Assembly: GCA_036250195.1 (NCBI GenBank)
Contig: JAVHZZ010000004.1
Coordinates: forward strand, 141,187,729-141,251,728
DNA length: 64,000 nt
Source of the DNA: Mixophyes australis
Taxonomy: Eukaryota > Chordata > Amphibia > Anura > Limnodynastidae
Direction: 5' to 3'
Part shown: positions 33,119 through 45,170 of the stretch, one piece after another
Numbering within the stretch: position 1 is the first letter of the stretch
How the letters are laid out: each line of letters begins with the position of its first letter
The notes under the pieces: model-generated
What the model was told of the DNA's origin: nothing
What the model saw: the letters and a program-made list of their open reading frames with translations, nothing else
The model's database searches: none
Translations under genes and position numbers: made by a program

Positions 33119-33559
33119 GCTTAAAAGTCTAGTGCAATTTGCATTACATTCACACTTTCTAGGGTCAAATGGTAATGTCACCCCAATCAGAACATACCTC
33201 CCAGCAAACAAATCAGGGTTGTTCTAAACTAAATAGGAACAGTGTGCACTCACGCCATCTTGACATGCTTAGCCATATATATGCGCACAAAAATGGTCAT
33301 AAATACAGAAATGCATACACGACGCCACAATGGAAGAAGAAATGGTATTTGCACTAGACCTCCAAATGATTCCACATATAAAATTACCCTTATTTTGGTG
33401 TAACACAATGTGTTATCAAAATGTACATTCCTGTTATTTACAAACTTTGGCAACTCTAACCCTTAAAAGCTAGTTATACCTGCTCTGTAACGCCATCAAT
33501 TACTGAGCTTTGAGAGTAGACTCAAATATTGTTTCCACATATATTTTAAATCGAATGCA

Positions 33560-33649
33560 ATGTTTATAAATAAAGTTATTTATGTTGAAGGGAAACAAAC
33601 AGCCAGTATGTCGTTTTCAATAAAGTTTTCTTTTAAAAAAAAAAAAAAT
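33560..33649 (+). repeat. Poly-A tail with AATAAA upstream of IREB2 exon 1
   Basis: Two AATAAAG motifs and a run of about 14 A residues (33635-33648) look like the 3' end of a retrotransposed transcript on the plus strand. It ends five bases before the CRE-like site. The body of the putative retrocopy is not recognised. Confidence 0.45.
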
Positions 33650-33653
33650 AGTT

Positions 33654-33661
33654 TGACGTCA
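33654..33661. promoter_or_regulatory. CRE-like site TGACGTCA
   Basis: A perfect palindromic CREB/ATF consensus 28 bases before the candidate IREB2 start codon, in a locally GC-richer patch. No TATA box is visible. Function inferred from position only. Confidence 0.45.
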
Positions 33662-33689
33662 TTGAGCTGCTGGCTCCGGTGGAGTCAAT

Positions 33690-33746
33690 ATGGCGACTGC
33701 TGGTTCGGGAGGTGACGGGGAGACTGAGACGTCCTCAGCTCACTTG
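33690..33746 (+). CDS. IREB2: IREB2 candidate first coding exon
   Basis: ATG at 33690 has A at -3 and G at +4 and opens 19 codons, MATAGSGGDGETETSSAHL, to a good donor (ttg|gtgaga at 33747). Splicing in phase 0 to the acceptor at 39185 keeps the frame open through VGDWYDQADKPR into MDNLANLK and the recognised IREB2 body. The local GC content and CRE-like site suit a promoter/first exon. Mammalian IRP2 starts at a residue equivalent to the later Met (39222), so this exon may instead be 5' UTR, with the open frame due to chance. Assignment to IREB2 is inference from position, phase and frame. Confidence 0.5.
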
Positions 33747-34560
33747 GTGAGACGTGATTTCGTGAGGCAGCATGTTTACACTTATGTATATGTGTCACAC
33801 TTGGTTTATCCCAATGCTATCTATTGCTCCTGTTATCTCGATGATTATCAGCGCTATTGACTCCTTTTCAGCAACCAGTCTACCCAAATCCACTCTCTTG
33901 TTTCTAGGTCCCCAGCTTTCTGCTCTCATTTCCTGTTATAATTGCCATTCCATCACCCTCCGCAGTAGTGACCCCACCCCCCCATTTTCTTCTGTACAAT
34001 ATGACACATTCTATTAATATTTATCCATGCATAAACCAACAATACACACACACACACACTCTATGACTGACACACACACACGCGATTAAAATTCACACCC
34101 TATGATATGATCTGTTGTGTCTGATGCAGATATCCAGTAATGACAAATAACAATGTTTTTATACATTACAGCAGCTAATTTTGTCTCTTTGTAATGAAAT
34201 CATTACCACATTATTGATCTGTACAGTATAGGTTGACTTTATTTACCATATAGATTAACCTGTCTGGGTTAGCATTGAATTGGTTATTTTATTTACTACT
34301 TTCTTTACCAAACCACATATGATTACTGTTAGGAGTGTGTTGGATGCACAGTTACAAAAATTGCTGATTAATGGCATGTGTATATTTCATTGCTTTGTGG
34401 GAATTGGGCAATTTGCTGACATCAAACTGTATTACTGCAATTGACCAGCCAGGATACACTTATTTATTATAGCACCAGAATACTTTGCAGCACTTTACAA
34501 TTGTGTATAAACACAGAAATAAAAGTTTGGCAGCTGACAGTCTATAGGAACTTTGGAGTT
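33747..34560. other. IREB2 intron 1, left part
   Basis: Includes short CA repeats near 34050-34085 and an old SINE-like stretch near 34455-34560 (atttattatagcaccagaat, gcagcactttacaattg). Otherwise nothing recognised. Confidence 0.4.
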
Positions 34561-34579
34561 TGATACATGAGTAAGTGTC

Positions 34580-35225
34580 ACTTATTGGATTTTGGTTCAT
34601 ACAGATAACAATGGAAAAAAGTGCTTAGTGGGGTTGTGATCCAGTCAGGGGTCATAGGGCTTTTGAATCTGGGAGGAGACATATCAAGGTATTTTGGTAC
34701 AAAACCTACTGTCCTCTGTCAGAAAAATTAAGAGGAATATCACTTTTCCACATAATCACAATCCATAAGCATACATCTAAATCAACCAATGAATGGCTTC
34801 AGTAAAAGGAAGATCAAAGTCTAATAATTGCCCAGTACTAGCCCAAACCTCTGCCCCATTGAAAACCTGAGGAATGAGCTAAAGAGATCTCCTTGCAATT
34901 TGTTGGATCTCAAACATTTTTGCAGAGAAGAGTGGGAAAGAATTGCAAAGTCCAGGTGTGCAAAGTTGATCAAGAATTGTGCAAAAAGGCTCACTGCTAT
35001 AGTAAAAGCAAAATGTTCTTCCACATAGTATAACTTTAGGGGGGTGTGCACAACCAGGATATTCTGTTTTTTTAATTTTCTCTTTTTTAAAAAAAAAAAA
35101 AAAAAAGCCTTATTTGTTTTTCAGTTGAATTTTGTTGGTTGAAAGCTCACATTAAAGGTGGAAAAGGGTCTGACATGATTTATCATGCAACAATTGTAAT
35201 TTCAATAAGGACATTTAGATGTTTC
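34580..35225 (+). pseudogene. Tc1/mariner 3' half (plus strand)
   Basis: Plus-strand pieces match the C-terminal part of a common vertebrate Tc1 family: gaatggcttcagtaaaagga, then PNLCPIENLRNELKR (the PxLNPIE-type block with the last catalytic acid) and CREEWERIAKSRCAKLI. The expected 3' terminal text follows (ggggggtgtgcacaaccag). The 5' half is absent or unrecognisable. Confidence 0.75.
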
Positions 35226-35430
35226 ATATCCACTGTATGTTAATAGAAGTATTTTATATTAGATTTGGTAAAACAGAGGCAACCAATCAAGGAAAATTAG
35301 TCTAGCTGTTTCAGTCAAAATAGATTGAAGGGGTTAAAGTTTAGTTAGGGGGAAGACCTGTAAGAAGGGAATTTCAATAGTCAATGCGGGAAGTAATGTG
35401 TGTAAGAAATTTAAGTTTTTGTATGAGATA

Positions 35431-36560
35431 TACACGGATCAGCCACAAAATTAAAGCCACTGATAATTGAAGTGAATAATATTGATTATCTTGTTGCAAT
35501 GACACCTGGCAATTGGTGGGATTTATTAGGCAGCAAGTGACTAGTCAGTTCTTGAAGTTGATCTTTCGGAAACAGAAAAATGGGCAAGCGTAAGAATCTG
35601 AGGGACTTTTTGACAAGGGCCAAATTGTGATGAGTGGGTCAGAGCATCTCCAAAACAGCACGTCTTGTGGCATGTTCTTGGTATGCATTGGTTAGTGCCT
35701 ACCAAAAGTCCAAGGAAGTAAAACCGTACACCTGGCGACAGGCTCATAGATGCATGTGGGGAGCTAAGGCTGGTCCAATCCCACAGAAAAACTACTGTAG
35801 CACAAATTGCTGAAAAAGTGAATGCGGCCTATAAGAGAAAGCTGTCAGAAATGTATTGCAGACTGGTCAGAGTGCCCGTGCTGACTGCTGTTCACTTCCA
35901 GAATAGGCGGTGAATAGCAGTCACGTGAGCTCTAGAACTAGACACCATGGAGCAATGAAAGAAGGTTGCTTGGTCTGATGAATCACTTTTTTTCTTTATT
36001 TTACATAATGTGTACGTTTGGGTGTGAGTGCGTTTACCTCAGGAAGAGATGAAACCAGAGTGCACTATGGGGAAAAAGGCATGCTGGTGGAGGCAGTGTG
36101 ATGATCTGGGAAGCCTTGGGTCTTGGCATTGGTGTAAATGTTATTTTGACATGTACCACCTACCTAAACATTGTTGCAGACCAAGTATACCCCTTCATGA
36201 CAATGGTATTACCTGATGGCAGTGGCTTCTTTCAGCACAGTAATGTACCCTGCCACACTGAAAAAATTGTTCAGGATTGGTCTGAGGGACATGTCAAAGT
36301 GTTCAAGGTGTTGACTTGGCCTCCAAATTCCCCACATCTCAATCCAATCGAGAATCTGTTGGATGTGCTGGAAAAACAAGCCCGTGCCATAGAGGCATGA
36401 CCCTGCAACTTAAATGATCTGCTGCTAACGTCTTCATACCAGATTTCACAGGAAACCTTCAGAGTGTCCATGCCTCGACGGATCAGAACTGTTTTTGCGG
36501 CACGAGTGGGACCTACACAATATCAGGCAGATAGTTTTAATGTTGTGGCTGATCAGTGTA
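35431..36560 (+). mobile_element. Tc1/mariner element, nearly full length, dead
   Basis: Ends tacacggatcagccacaaaa and (reverse) tacactgatcagccacaaca bound 1130 bp, with TA on both sides. The transposase begins MGKRKNLRDFLTRAKL then a stop. Its catalytic part at 36098-36400 contains SGFFQHSNVPCHTEKIVQDW and PNSPHLNPIENLLDVLE. The second catalytic Asp (QDN in active copies) is replaced within QHSN, so the enzyme cannot work even apart from its stops. Confidence 0.88.
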
Positions 36561-37430
36561 TATGCATAGATGGTTCTGAAATCCAAGGAACTGTGACAGG
36601 GTGGGCTTACTTTGTCATCTTGTCCTTTTTGGTCTTCCGTCGGTAACCTGCCATAACTGACCACTACTACAGGTATCACTCGCCACTAAACACTAACCAA
36701 CTACAGGTACCAAGTGCACACTAGTTGTAGGAGCTTAGTCGATACCACAACCATTCCTCTTTACCGGTACCTGAAACTGCTTACTTCTGGGTATCTGGTG
36801 ACTTGTGGCTGATTCCTTCTGACTACTTACTTTTTATTTGGACTGCAGGTAACAGAGAGTTGAGACAGGGCACTGGATTCAACACATGGACAGCCGGGGA
36901 ACAGATTAGAATTTAGCTAACAGGAAATACAATAGGCAATAAGTGACATGCAGAATCTTAAAAAGGAGAATATTTATTACTCAAAAGTAGCTTTGTGGTA
37001 CTGGTGATTACCTCAGAAGTACGAGATGGTTTATTCACTATGTGGGCTTTGCTGCCTCTCTTTATAAAGTGTATATACACATCGGTAGGTGGTGTTATCC
37101 CCCTCTTCAAACTGACACCACAAGTATCTGTTATTAATGCATCAGTGTGTAGAACAGTAATCAGTGCATTTTCTAAAATTGCTGTAAAATGTAATTTAAA
37201 CTCAATCTTTAGTTTCCCAAATTGCTTGCTGTTTCACTATGGGAATAGTTTCCCTATCTCTCTGATTACATAGGATACAAAGGAGGATGACCTCCTGCTG
37301 ACAAAGTTTAACATGGGAATTACGGTCTGAAAAATGCTGCACAAATACGCCATTTCAAATATACCTATATCAAAAATACACACTGCATTTATTATAATAT
37401 ACCAGGCTCGCTGCTGTTGAACAGCACACT
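36561..37430. other. IREB2 intron 1, unidentified
   Basis: Possibly repeat-derived around 36590-37130 (tgtgacagggtgggcttac start) but no paired LTR end or coding remnant is visible. Confidence 0.35.
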
Positions 37431-37434
37431 GCAC

Positions 37435-38200
37435 CAGAGAAAAGAAGTTTACAGCTGTAGAAATAGAAGCTCTTGCTGTGAAATGGACTTTACAAACCTT
37501 AAAATACCTGTTATGGAGCCATTCATTTTAGAGACAGATCATGAGCATCTTAACTAGATGTACCTGAATTAGGAGAGTAATGCTTCAATAATTCGCTTGT
37601 TCCTTTCTCTACAGTTGTTCAGGTTTAAAGTGAGACACAGGTCTGGCAGTTAAATTGGCAATGCAAATGGCCTGTCATAGTGTACTCTCTGTTAGTGACA
37701 GTCCCTCAGCTCATAGGTGTGTGTGAGAGGCAATGTGGCAGGTTTATTCAGGACAGTTGTGTCAGCCACAGAATTCTTGGGTTGGTTTTGCCTGTATAAA
37801 ACAGTTTGGCATGCAAGGTGTTCTGTAAGGTAAAGTTGGTCTCGGAGACTGAGAGAGGAGAGCTACTGTTATGCTGAGGCAGTTATTCATTATAGACTAA
37901 GCACACAAGTTACCCTACAGAGTTTTAATGGCTGGGGACAGATTGGCTGTTGGAAGCCACTTGTCGTTTCAAAGTCCTTTTTACAGCAGGGCCCAGAAAT
38001 GGTTAATATTCTGCATAGCTGTGTCTGTGAGCAACCATGTGTTTAAAGGGCCAGTGCCCTAAGAGTTTTTGAATAAAAGTAAACTTAGGTTTCATTTAAC
38101 TTGTGGCTGGAAGTGTACTAGGTTTCTAGGGGGAAGGAAAGATATGACTACTTTGGACCCTCTGAAGAGATAGCAGTGTTATACCCCAACAGATTAATAA
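37435..38200 (+). pseudogene. Ty3/Gypsy RNase H remnant and probable 3' LTR
   Basis: Plus strand reads EKKFTAVEIEALAVKWTLQT, LKYLLWSHSF, then LETDHEHLN, the start of Gypsy RNase H. After an internal loss come SLQLFRFKVRHRSGS and IGNANGLS, the later RNase H block. The sequence after 37690, with gtttttgaataaaagtaaac and an end near accccaaca at about 38190, is a plausible LTR. It is unlike the LTR families in the CRABP1 intron. Confidence 0.7.
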
Positions 38201-39185
38201 TATGTAACAAATATTGTGTGTCAGAATGTACTTCATCCACGGTTTGCTTTTATAGTGAGTTTCAGGCCTCTGCTATGGACCGCTCTTCTTTTGAACTAGA
38301 AGTACTGTTAGAGTAATTTGACATTTTCTCACAGATTAGGTATGCACACTGGAGTAATGTTGTTTAACAAAATGTTACTTTTACTTCCAAACATTACAGA
38401 TGTTTACTTTTCATGTGGCATTTGAAACATTCTTATATGAATAATATTTGTTTAAACATTTAACTGTTTATTATTGTAATTGTAAACTTCAAATATGTGC
38501 TTTTAAGATGTGGACATCTGTCATGTATTCATTTTATTTATCTCAGAGCTAGTATCAATTAATGAAAGGGACCTATTTGCATTTAAACAATTGCAGACCA
38601 ACTTTTTTTAGGTATGTAATGTTTGTTTGTGCTTTTACCGTGAATCCTAAGGTAGCCATTGTCTTTATAATATAAAAAATAGAGATTGAAAATTATATTT
38701 CAATTTTTATCTCCTATTATGCAACTGCTTGAATTCCGATGGAAATGCTGTCGCCATCCTTTGGGCATTGTGGATTCAGACTGGTATTCCTACCCTGTCC
38801 TCACCTTCATTTTTCAAAGTGGCAAACCTAAATTTCTACTGGTTAGGTGGTAATGCAGGTTTACAATACTGAATCCCTTGGTTTGTTAGTACTTGTAGAT
38901 CCTATTTGTCCTACTGGAATAATTCAATATCTTCTGAGTTATTAAACATTTTCATGTTGATCCATCTATTGGGATACCTGGTAATATATGGCTCTCTATT
39001 TGGGAGATAGCCAGATGGACAAGCGTACTTAGCATTTGTGATTCACCAGTAATAGTTTACCTTAAAGTACCCATATTTATTTATTGTATGTATTCCAAGA
39101 AATATTACATTTTAAGTTAATCATTGTATGTGTTTGACCATAAATATACTCCTTCATTTTCATTATGTACATTATATTTGCTTAG
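38201..39185. other. IREB2 intron 1, right part
   Basis: AT-rich, no recognised feature. Ends at the acceptor tttgcttag. Confidence 0.5.
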
Positions 39186-39246
39186 GTTGGTGACTGGTAT
39201 GATCAAGCAGATAAACCGAGGATGGATAATCTAGCTAACCTAAAAG
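39186..39246 (+). CDS. IREB2: IREB2 exon with the conserved start
   Basis: Acceptor tttgcttag, 61 bases, donor aaag|gtactc. It contains ATG at 39222 (A at -3, G at +4) opening MDNLANLK and ends in phase 1. Human IRP2 also begins MD, with a seven-residue first exon ending in phase 1, so this ATG is the likely orthologous start. Upstream of it the exon is open in the same frame (VGDWYDQADKPR) and joins the candidate exon at 33690. The donor is weaker than its neighbours. Only 114 bases separate it from the next exon. Confidence 0.75.
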
Positions 39247-39360
39247 GTACTCATTAAATATGCTACTTTAATGTAGTAAACACATGAGTGAATTGTTGTG
39301 TGATTACATTATGTGGGTATATGTCACTGACTTTGAAACCTTTTTCTCATCCCTCCTTAG

Positions 39361-39450
39361 AGAGCCCCTTCAAATACTTGGTGGAATCCCTTGAATGCAA
39401 TCCTGACAAAATATTCTTCAATATATCTAAACTGCAGGCTCCAGAGTATG
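39361..39450 (+). CDS. IREB2: IREB2 exon, N-terminal domain
   Basis: Acceptor ccctccttag and donor tatg|gtgagc bound 90 bases. Joined to the previous exon they give ESPFKYLVESLECNPDKIFF then NISKLQAPEY. Human IRP2 has FEYLIETLNDSSHKKFFDVSKLGTKY-like sequence here, so the motif F-x-YLxExL...FF-x-x-SKL is conserved. IRP2 binds iron-responsive elements in ferritin and transferrin-receptor mRNAs when iron is low, and is degraded in iron-replete cells. The protein is related to aconitase but lacks the iron-sulphur enzyme role. Phase 1 at both ends matches the mammalian gene. Confidence 0.93.
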
Positions 39451-40820
39451 GTGAGCGAGCTGTTTTAATAAAGGACGTTTAAATTATATGTCCACCTTTT
39501 CTGAACATTTTTTTATATTTGAATTTAATAGACTGCTAATGGACAATTTAATTAACCACAGGGTCCTATATGAACTTCACATGTTGTCTGTGCAGGATGT
39601 ATCTGCTAAGAATGCTAATGTGTCCTGTACAGTAATTGTAGTATTTCTGCTCAAGAACACATCACTACGGGACCTTGTGACTACTTGAATCTCTCCCTTA
39701 GGTAAATATTAACTTGCAAAATAAACTTTTTTAAATGGCCTATCAAAACCTCTAGTAGCATTGTGTGCAGTGTACATTTCAAACCAAGGGATACCAAGTC
39801 TGCTGATGTGGTGGTTGTGGTTTTGTGTTAAGTACTTGTGGAAACACAGATTTCTGACTCTGCTTGGCATCTGTTGAGAGCTGTTACTTTTTGTTTGTTA
39901 GCTGTACTCTCTAGAGACAATATTTAAATTGCCTTATCTGTGTAAAGAAATTGATTTCTTATTAATAGTATTTTCAGTTAAATTCTCTATACAGTTGATT
40001 GGCAACTTGATATTTTTTAGGGGGCCTCCTAAGTGGCCCATATTCTTCAATAGGGATCTGTTCACTCTGTTTGCATAGAAATATCAGCTCATATTATGTA
40101 CTTAGAGCTGCAGCATGTATATAGTATTCCAACTTGGTCCAGCCATCACCTTTCAAACATGAACTTACTGCTTCATAGCAGAATGTCCTGCAATCACTGT
40201 GCTTTCGACATGGAAGGTTGCTGTGTCAACTTCCATGTGCAGGTGGGCATTGAACTCCCTTGGCCCATCCCATTGCTTAAGGCTGTTGTCGGATGTCTTA
40301 TATTGACCTCTTGAGGTTGAGTTTAGCTCAAGACAGGAGGCCAGATGCTTTCAACTTCTCCTCGCCTGATAGCATTGAGTATCTGGCCCTCCACTGAACT
40401 GTTCATTGACCTGAATACAGAGATGGAGAGGAAATGGATATACTATAAACATGTTATTAAAGACTCTATAATCCAGCAAATGAGAGTTTTTGTGCATTTG
40501 TTTTCAAGTAAATGGCTCTATTGTCTACTGGGCCACTAGTGATTGGAAAGTGTTTATTGAGTTAGGGATGAGTGCTCAGCCCATTCTATTTTTTCAATCT
40601 ACTTTCTACTGCTGCCACATACATTAATAATAGTGAAGTGTCCTGCCCTAAGATAACAATGTAGAATAAATCAATGTAAGGTTAGGGGCAAGATAAAGAG
40701 TGTGCAGTAAGATGTCAAATGTACACAATCCCTAGTGGTGAGCTGTACTCAATGCAGACCTATATAGTATACCAGATATAAGGTGCATAAAGAAAAAACC
40801 ATTCAGATCATTTGCATTTG
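39451..40820. other. IREB2 intron, no recognised feature
   Basis: Mixed AT-rich sequence. ORFs at 39488-39688, 40096-40314 and 40345-40539 lack family signatures. Confidence 0.5.
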
Positions 40821-41060
40821 GCAGGGGCGCACGCAGGATTTTTAAGGGGGGTTTTCCCCACCCAAAAAGAAAAAAAGTGAGAGCTGCTGCGCATGCGCCC
40901 AAAGAAGCGTCCGTGATGGTGCTATATACAATACAGCATTGCCGCGGACGGCCATTGACAGCGCCGCGGCTGCTATATAGTACAGTGCCACTATGTAGGG
41001 GCACTTCTTGAGGGGAGGGGTTTCTGGAGACCCAGAAACCCCCCCTGCGTGCGCCCCTGC
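40821..41060. mobile_element. MITE with GCAGGGGCGCACGCAGG ends
   Basis: A 240-bp block with inverted ends gcaggggcgcacgcagg and cctgcgtgcgcccctgc. Interior has ccgcggacgg/gcgccgcgg inversions. Flanks ttg and tta could be a decayed 3-bp duplication, but an 8-bp one is absent. Confidence 0.8.
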
Positions 41061-42565
41061 TTAGTCAACCTAAAATGCATGAATGCTGAAATGGTCTGTT
41101 GCCTTCTATTAATGTCTGTGCTTTCAAAACAAAACTGGTAGTGTTCTTATAATTAGTAATTCTTGTTCTATACAGTATTCCCCTTTTCCCAGGATATCCC
41201 TCCACTTACACATTCCTTGTGGAAATTGTCCTTTTGATGCAAGAAATAGAAAGACATACATGGTCACAGTATAAATTTAATCATTAGATTGTTCTACTCG
41301 CACTTAAGCTGAACATAGCATGTGTATCAAATTAGCCTGTCTGGATCACCATTCTTGGATTTAGCGGTCATGGAGCAGGTGTTGACTATGTCCTAATCAT
41401 TCTCCTTGTGTTGCTGCTACTCCCTTTTTCCCACAATACAGGAGCTCCAAGGTGCCAAAGTTGTTGCACCGGTCTGCTGTCATTTGTGAGTGTGTTCCTA
41501 CGCAATTCTACAACTTGCAACAAGTTCTACAACTTCCTCAGTGGATCATGGTAGTGTGAAAAACAAGCATATTTATAGTCTAATGCAGACAAATAAAACA
41601 GTTGAGTAATGAAAGTAAATTAGTTTGCTGGTCACCAAATTGCAACCCTTAGAACATAACAAGCCTTAATACATCTATTTTCACTACTCCTTGCCATACT
41701 ATATGTTAATCACAAAATACCTTCATCATAGATTGTTTCTATACAAAGATGTACCTGTGTCGCACACAATTTCTAACTCGCAATAGTACAACTTTACAAC
41801 TGTAAAGTCATGGTGGAAGCTTGACAGATGGTATTAAATGCCAAACTAGCATTTAAATACAGAGCTGTGACTGGTACTACAAGCTCCAGGGTGGATAATC
41901 GAAGTTGGGGTCACTTTACTTGCCTATACATATTCTTAGATTGTGGAGGTTCTCTTCCACAATAGGGTGTGTAGCAGTAGTATAATGATCTCTCACCACA
42001 ATCTATCACACATATTAGACATGTACTTTACCTGAATAATAGTTAATCTGTATGTTTCCTCTAAAAATTGCTCAGCCATCTAAGTATTGTACCTACTTCT
42101 GTCAGTTTGGATTAGGCAGCTAGTCCTTTTTCTCTGTACACTCCCAAGTAATTTATGGTCTGTTATTCTTCTGATAATACTCTGAGGTAGAGAAATACCA
42201 GCCCTTGGTGACTTCCAATGTTGCAACTTGAGCTGCATTTAATTAGTAAATAGCACGCATCTTCCATCCATATTAAGTATACCTTGCATCATAAAACAGA
42301 TCATCTGAGTATGTATAAATGTTTACTCTCCTGTGTATAAGACAGAATGAGTTATCATCTTATATAGAGAAAGTGATCCACAAGTTTTATCAGTTGTATG
42401 TCTTGTAACTTTTGCAGATTACCTCAACAGATCCATCCAGGGCAATGGTCATTTCACAAAAAAAAGTTGTTCAGGTTCCTGCCTGAAAGTTTCGTACTTC
42501 CCCAAAAAAATTTACTGCCAAAAAACCCAGGACACCAAAGTTGCTTGTCTGTGGTTTGCAATAGC
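41061..42565. other. IREB2 intron, no recognised feature
   Basis: AT-rich intronic DNA without identifiable elements. Confidence 0.5.
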
Positions 42566-42568
42566 TTA

Positions 42569-42962
42569 AGCTGGGTACACACTGCAGTAATTTCGACCAA
42601 CTTTTTATGCAGAGCGATTTTACATGCAATCGATGATCCGATCGCTCAGCCCATGGACTGCATACACACTAGCCTTGTTTAGGACGATAAAGGGAAGAGC
42701 GGATGTCCCTTTAGCGACTTTTTACAGCCATGTTGTCGTGAGCAATGACTGTAATTTCATACTCACTGTTGTGGATCGGTCGGAAGTTTATACACACTGC
42801 ACAGCGGAAATGAGATTGGACCGAAAATATTTAATGGTATGACCAACCAAATGAGGCGACAATCGTCCATTTGGGCAGACTTTCGACCATCGTGTCACTG
42901 CAGTCGTATGTCGGCTGTTTGAGCCGATTATTGGATGAAAACAGTGTAGTGTGTACCCAGCT
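42569..42962. mobile_element. Harbinger-like MITE
   Basis: AGCTGGGTACACACT ... AGTGTGTACCCAGCT inverted ends around 394 bp, flanked by tta at 42566-42568 and 42963-42965. A 3-bp TWA duplication is the mark of PIF/Harbinger elements. Interior is rich in CGAT/GATCG motifs. No transposase. Confidence 0.8.
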
Positions 42963-42965
42963 TTA

Positions 42966-44480
42966 GTAAGTTATCCAGGGATAGCATAGGATTTAGATAG
43001 TGAGATCCATTGAAGTGCACCAGGAACCACCTCTGCATCCAAATTCGGATGTTGTCTTTTTAACTGCATAGAGATCGAGTGGTCACAGTTGAGTTGCAAG
43101 AAGGAGTTTCTGACAAGTACTTGTGAGTGAGGTGTGGAGGAGATTTATTCTATAATGCACATCCAAATTGGATGATCATATTTCTGCTAGCCTTCTACAT
43201 TTTCTTGATTTTCTTCTCAATGACTTCAACAAGGGCATTGTCCTGACATATCTAAGGTTTCATGCGTCTGCTCTGTGTTTTTCTGGACATTATAATAGCA
43301 TTAAATTTTTTTCAATATTGTTTTTATTTACTTGTTCCCCTTATTAAACATTTTGAGGCACCTTGGGTTCTCAGTGTTGTCCTAGATACCTTAATATTTA
43401 ATTCCTTTCAGCCTTTGCTAGTGGTCTAACTCAAGTGTATCGCGCTTAAGGTGTTGTTTCTAGCAATCACGTTTGCCCAATGAGTGGTGGCATTACATGC
43501 CCTATTGTTTAAGGAACCATTTCTAAATATTATATATTCCTAAATTCCTTTTGAACTCTGTATGTTTGTGCCGGAAAATATTGAATAAGCATTTAATATG
43601 TCAATATGAAAACTTATGATTTAAACTGCCGTTGTCTGTATTTGGCTGTTCTAACCTTGTTAAAATGATAATCTAGTATTATGTGTAATCCCAGTAACCT
43701 CTCTATTTTCCTCAAACGTTCTTTTGGAAGATGAGTTCTCTCATTTTAAGTTTTAGGTAAGGAAACAGGCTGGCCAGACTGAAGATAGCCATTTTACAAA
43801 ATCCCATTAGATAATGAGTTCTCACCTTTTATGAACTGCTCACACAGCTGATCCAAATCTCATTGACTGCAACTAAATGGGGATCATTATCCCAAACTTC
43901 TGGCATACACCTCTGATTGGGGGGGTGGGATATGGGTGATGACATGGTCTACAAGCGTTTAAGGATACCACAGGTACACGCCCTTTCCCTAATATGATTA
44001 CATATCAAGCTTTTAGAATATGGTAATTAGACAAATCTATTATTATGAAAGGGTTTATAGACTTTCCTGTAGGGTAATGCTAACCTTCCAGTGTTATTTC
44101 TTCTGATGTTGATATTTTGAAGGGGTGAGAATATGAAAATTTTGGGTATGAATGTGATGAAGTTCTTCTAACAGATATATACCCAACTTACCATTCCAAA
44201 GACTTCTTTTTATAGATATCTTTGGTTTTACTGTGTTACCATAGCAGAATATATTGGTGCGTTTCTAGAAATTTTGGACTTTCTAGCACTAGATTACATC
44301 CACAATGGCTATACTAGAAATTAATTTATACTGCCTTTTTAATACAGTGCAAGGTGGTAATGCATTGTACCAAACCTGGAGAGGTGATGTTGGTCCCATC
44401 GAGAATTCCAACTGATAAAATGCTTTATCTGTTCTCTTGGTGGTCTCTCCTCATTATGGAGAGAGAGAAACTTCATTATA
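42966..44480. other. IREB2 intron, no recognised feature
   Basis: AT-rich intronic DNA. Nothing identified. Confidence 0.5.
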
Positions 44481-44533
44481 TACACTATATGGACAAAAGT
44501 ATTTGGCCACACCTGTTTATTATTGAATTAAGG

Positions 44534-45170
44534 CAGTGGTCAGGGAACAGGGGTAAATTACCCCAAATGGGGTAAAAATGAAATTCCTGGGGTAATGCTG
44601 CCAATTCACATGCTGTCACTTGGTTTGTAGACCCCTTTAAATGTGAAATTGCTGTTGTACCAGAAGAGCGTAAAGAGTTGGCAGAGGCACTTCTTGAGCT
44701 TCGATACAATAATGAAGCACGTATTGCATTTGAAAACAAAGCAGATCTGTCATATTTTTGGATGTCAACAGCTGCAAAGGCATCAAAATTGCCCATGAAG
44801 GGGCAGTCAAAAAGTTGCTGCCTTTTGCAACAACCTACCTTTGCGAACAAGGATTTTCCACTCTAACGAACATAAAAACAAAACAGAGAAATCGATCGGA
44901 CGCTGAAGGCTGCATCCAAATTGCTCTGACAGCAAAATGCCCCAATATCGATGCTCTCGTATCAAAAATGAAGCACCATCATTTCTCCAAAACCTGAAGT
45001 TTTGAAGTTGAAGCTTTCAAAGAAATTTTGAATAGATTCAATAAAATGTTGAATTCCAATAATTCCAATAATTAATAATATATGATTTACTTCCTTTCAA
45101 ATCAAGAGGGTAACGTCGGCGTATCTAAATATATTTTGGGGTAAAAGGTAAAAACGTTCCCTGACCCCTG
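44534..45170 (+). mobile_element. hAT element, ZBED-like, internally deleted
   Basis: CAGTGGTCAGGGAACAGGGG and its inverted copy bound 637 bp. A perfect 8-bp duplication aattaagg lies at 44526-44533 and 45171-45178. The interior keeps only the transposase C-terminus: ELAEALLELRYNNEARIAFE then, after a frameshift, LLPFATTYLCEQGFSTLTNI and KTKQRNRSDAEGC, the hATC dimerisation domain. BED finger and catalytic core are missing. Confidence 0.93.
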
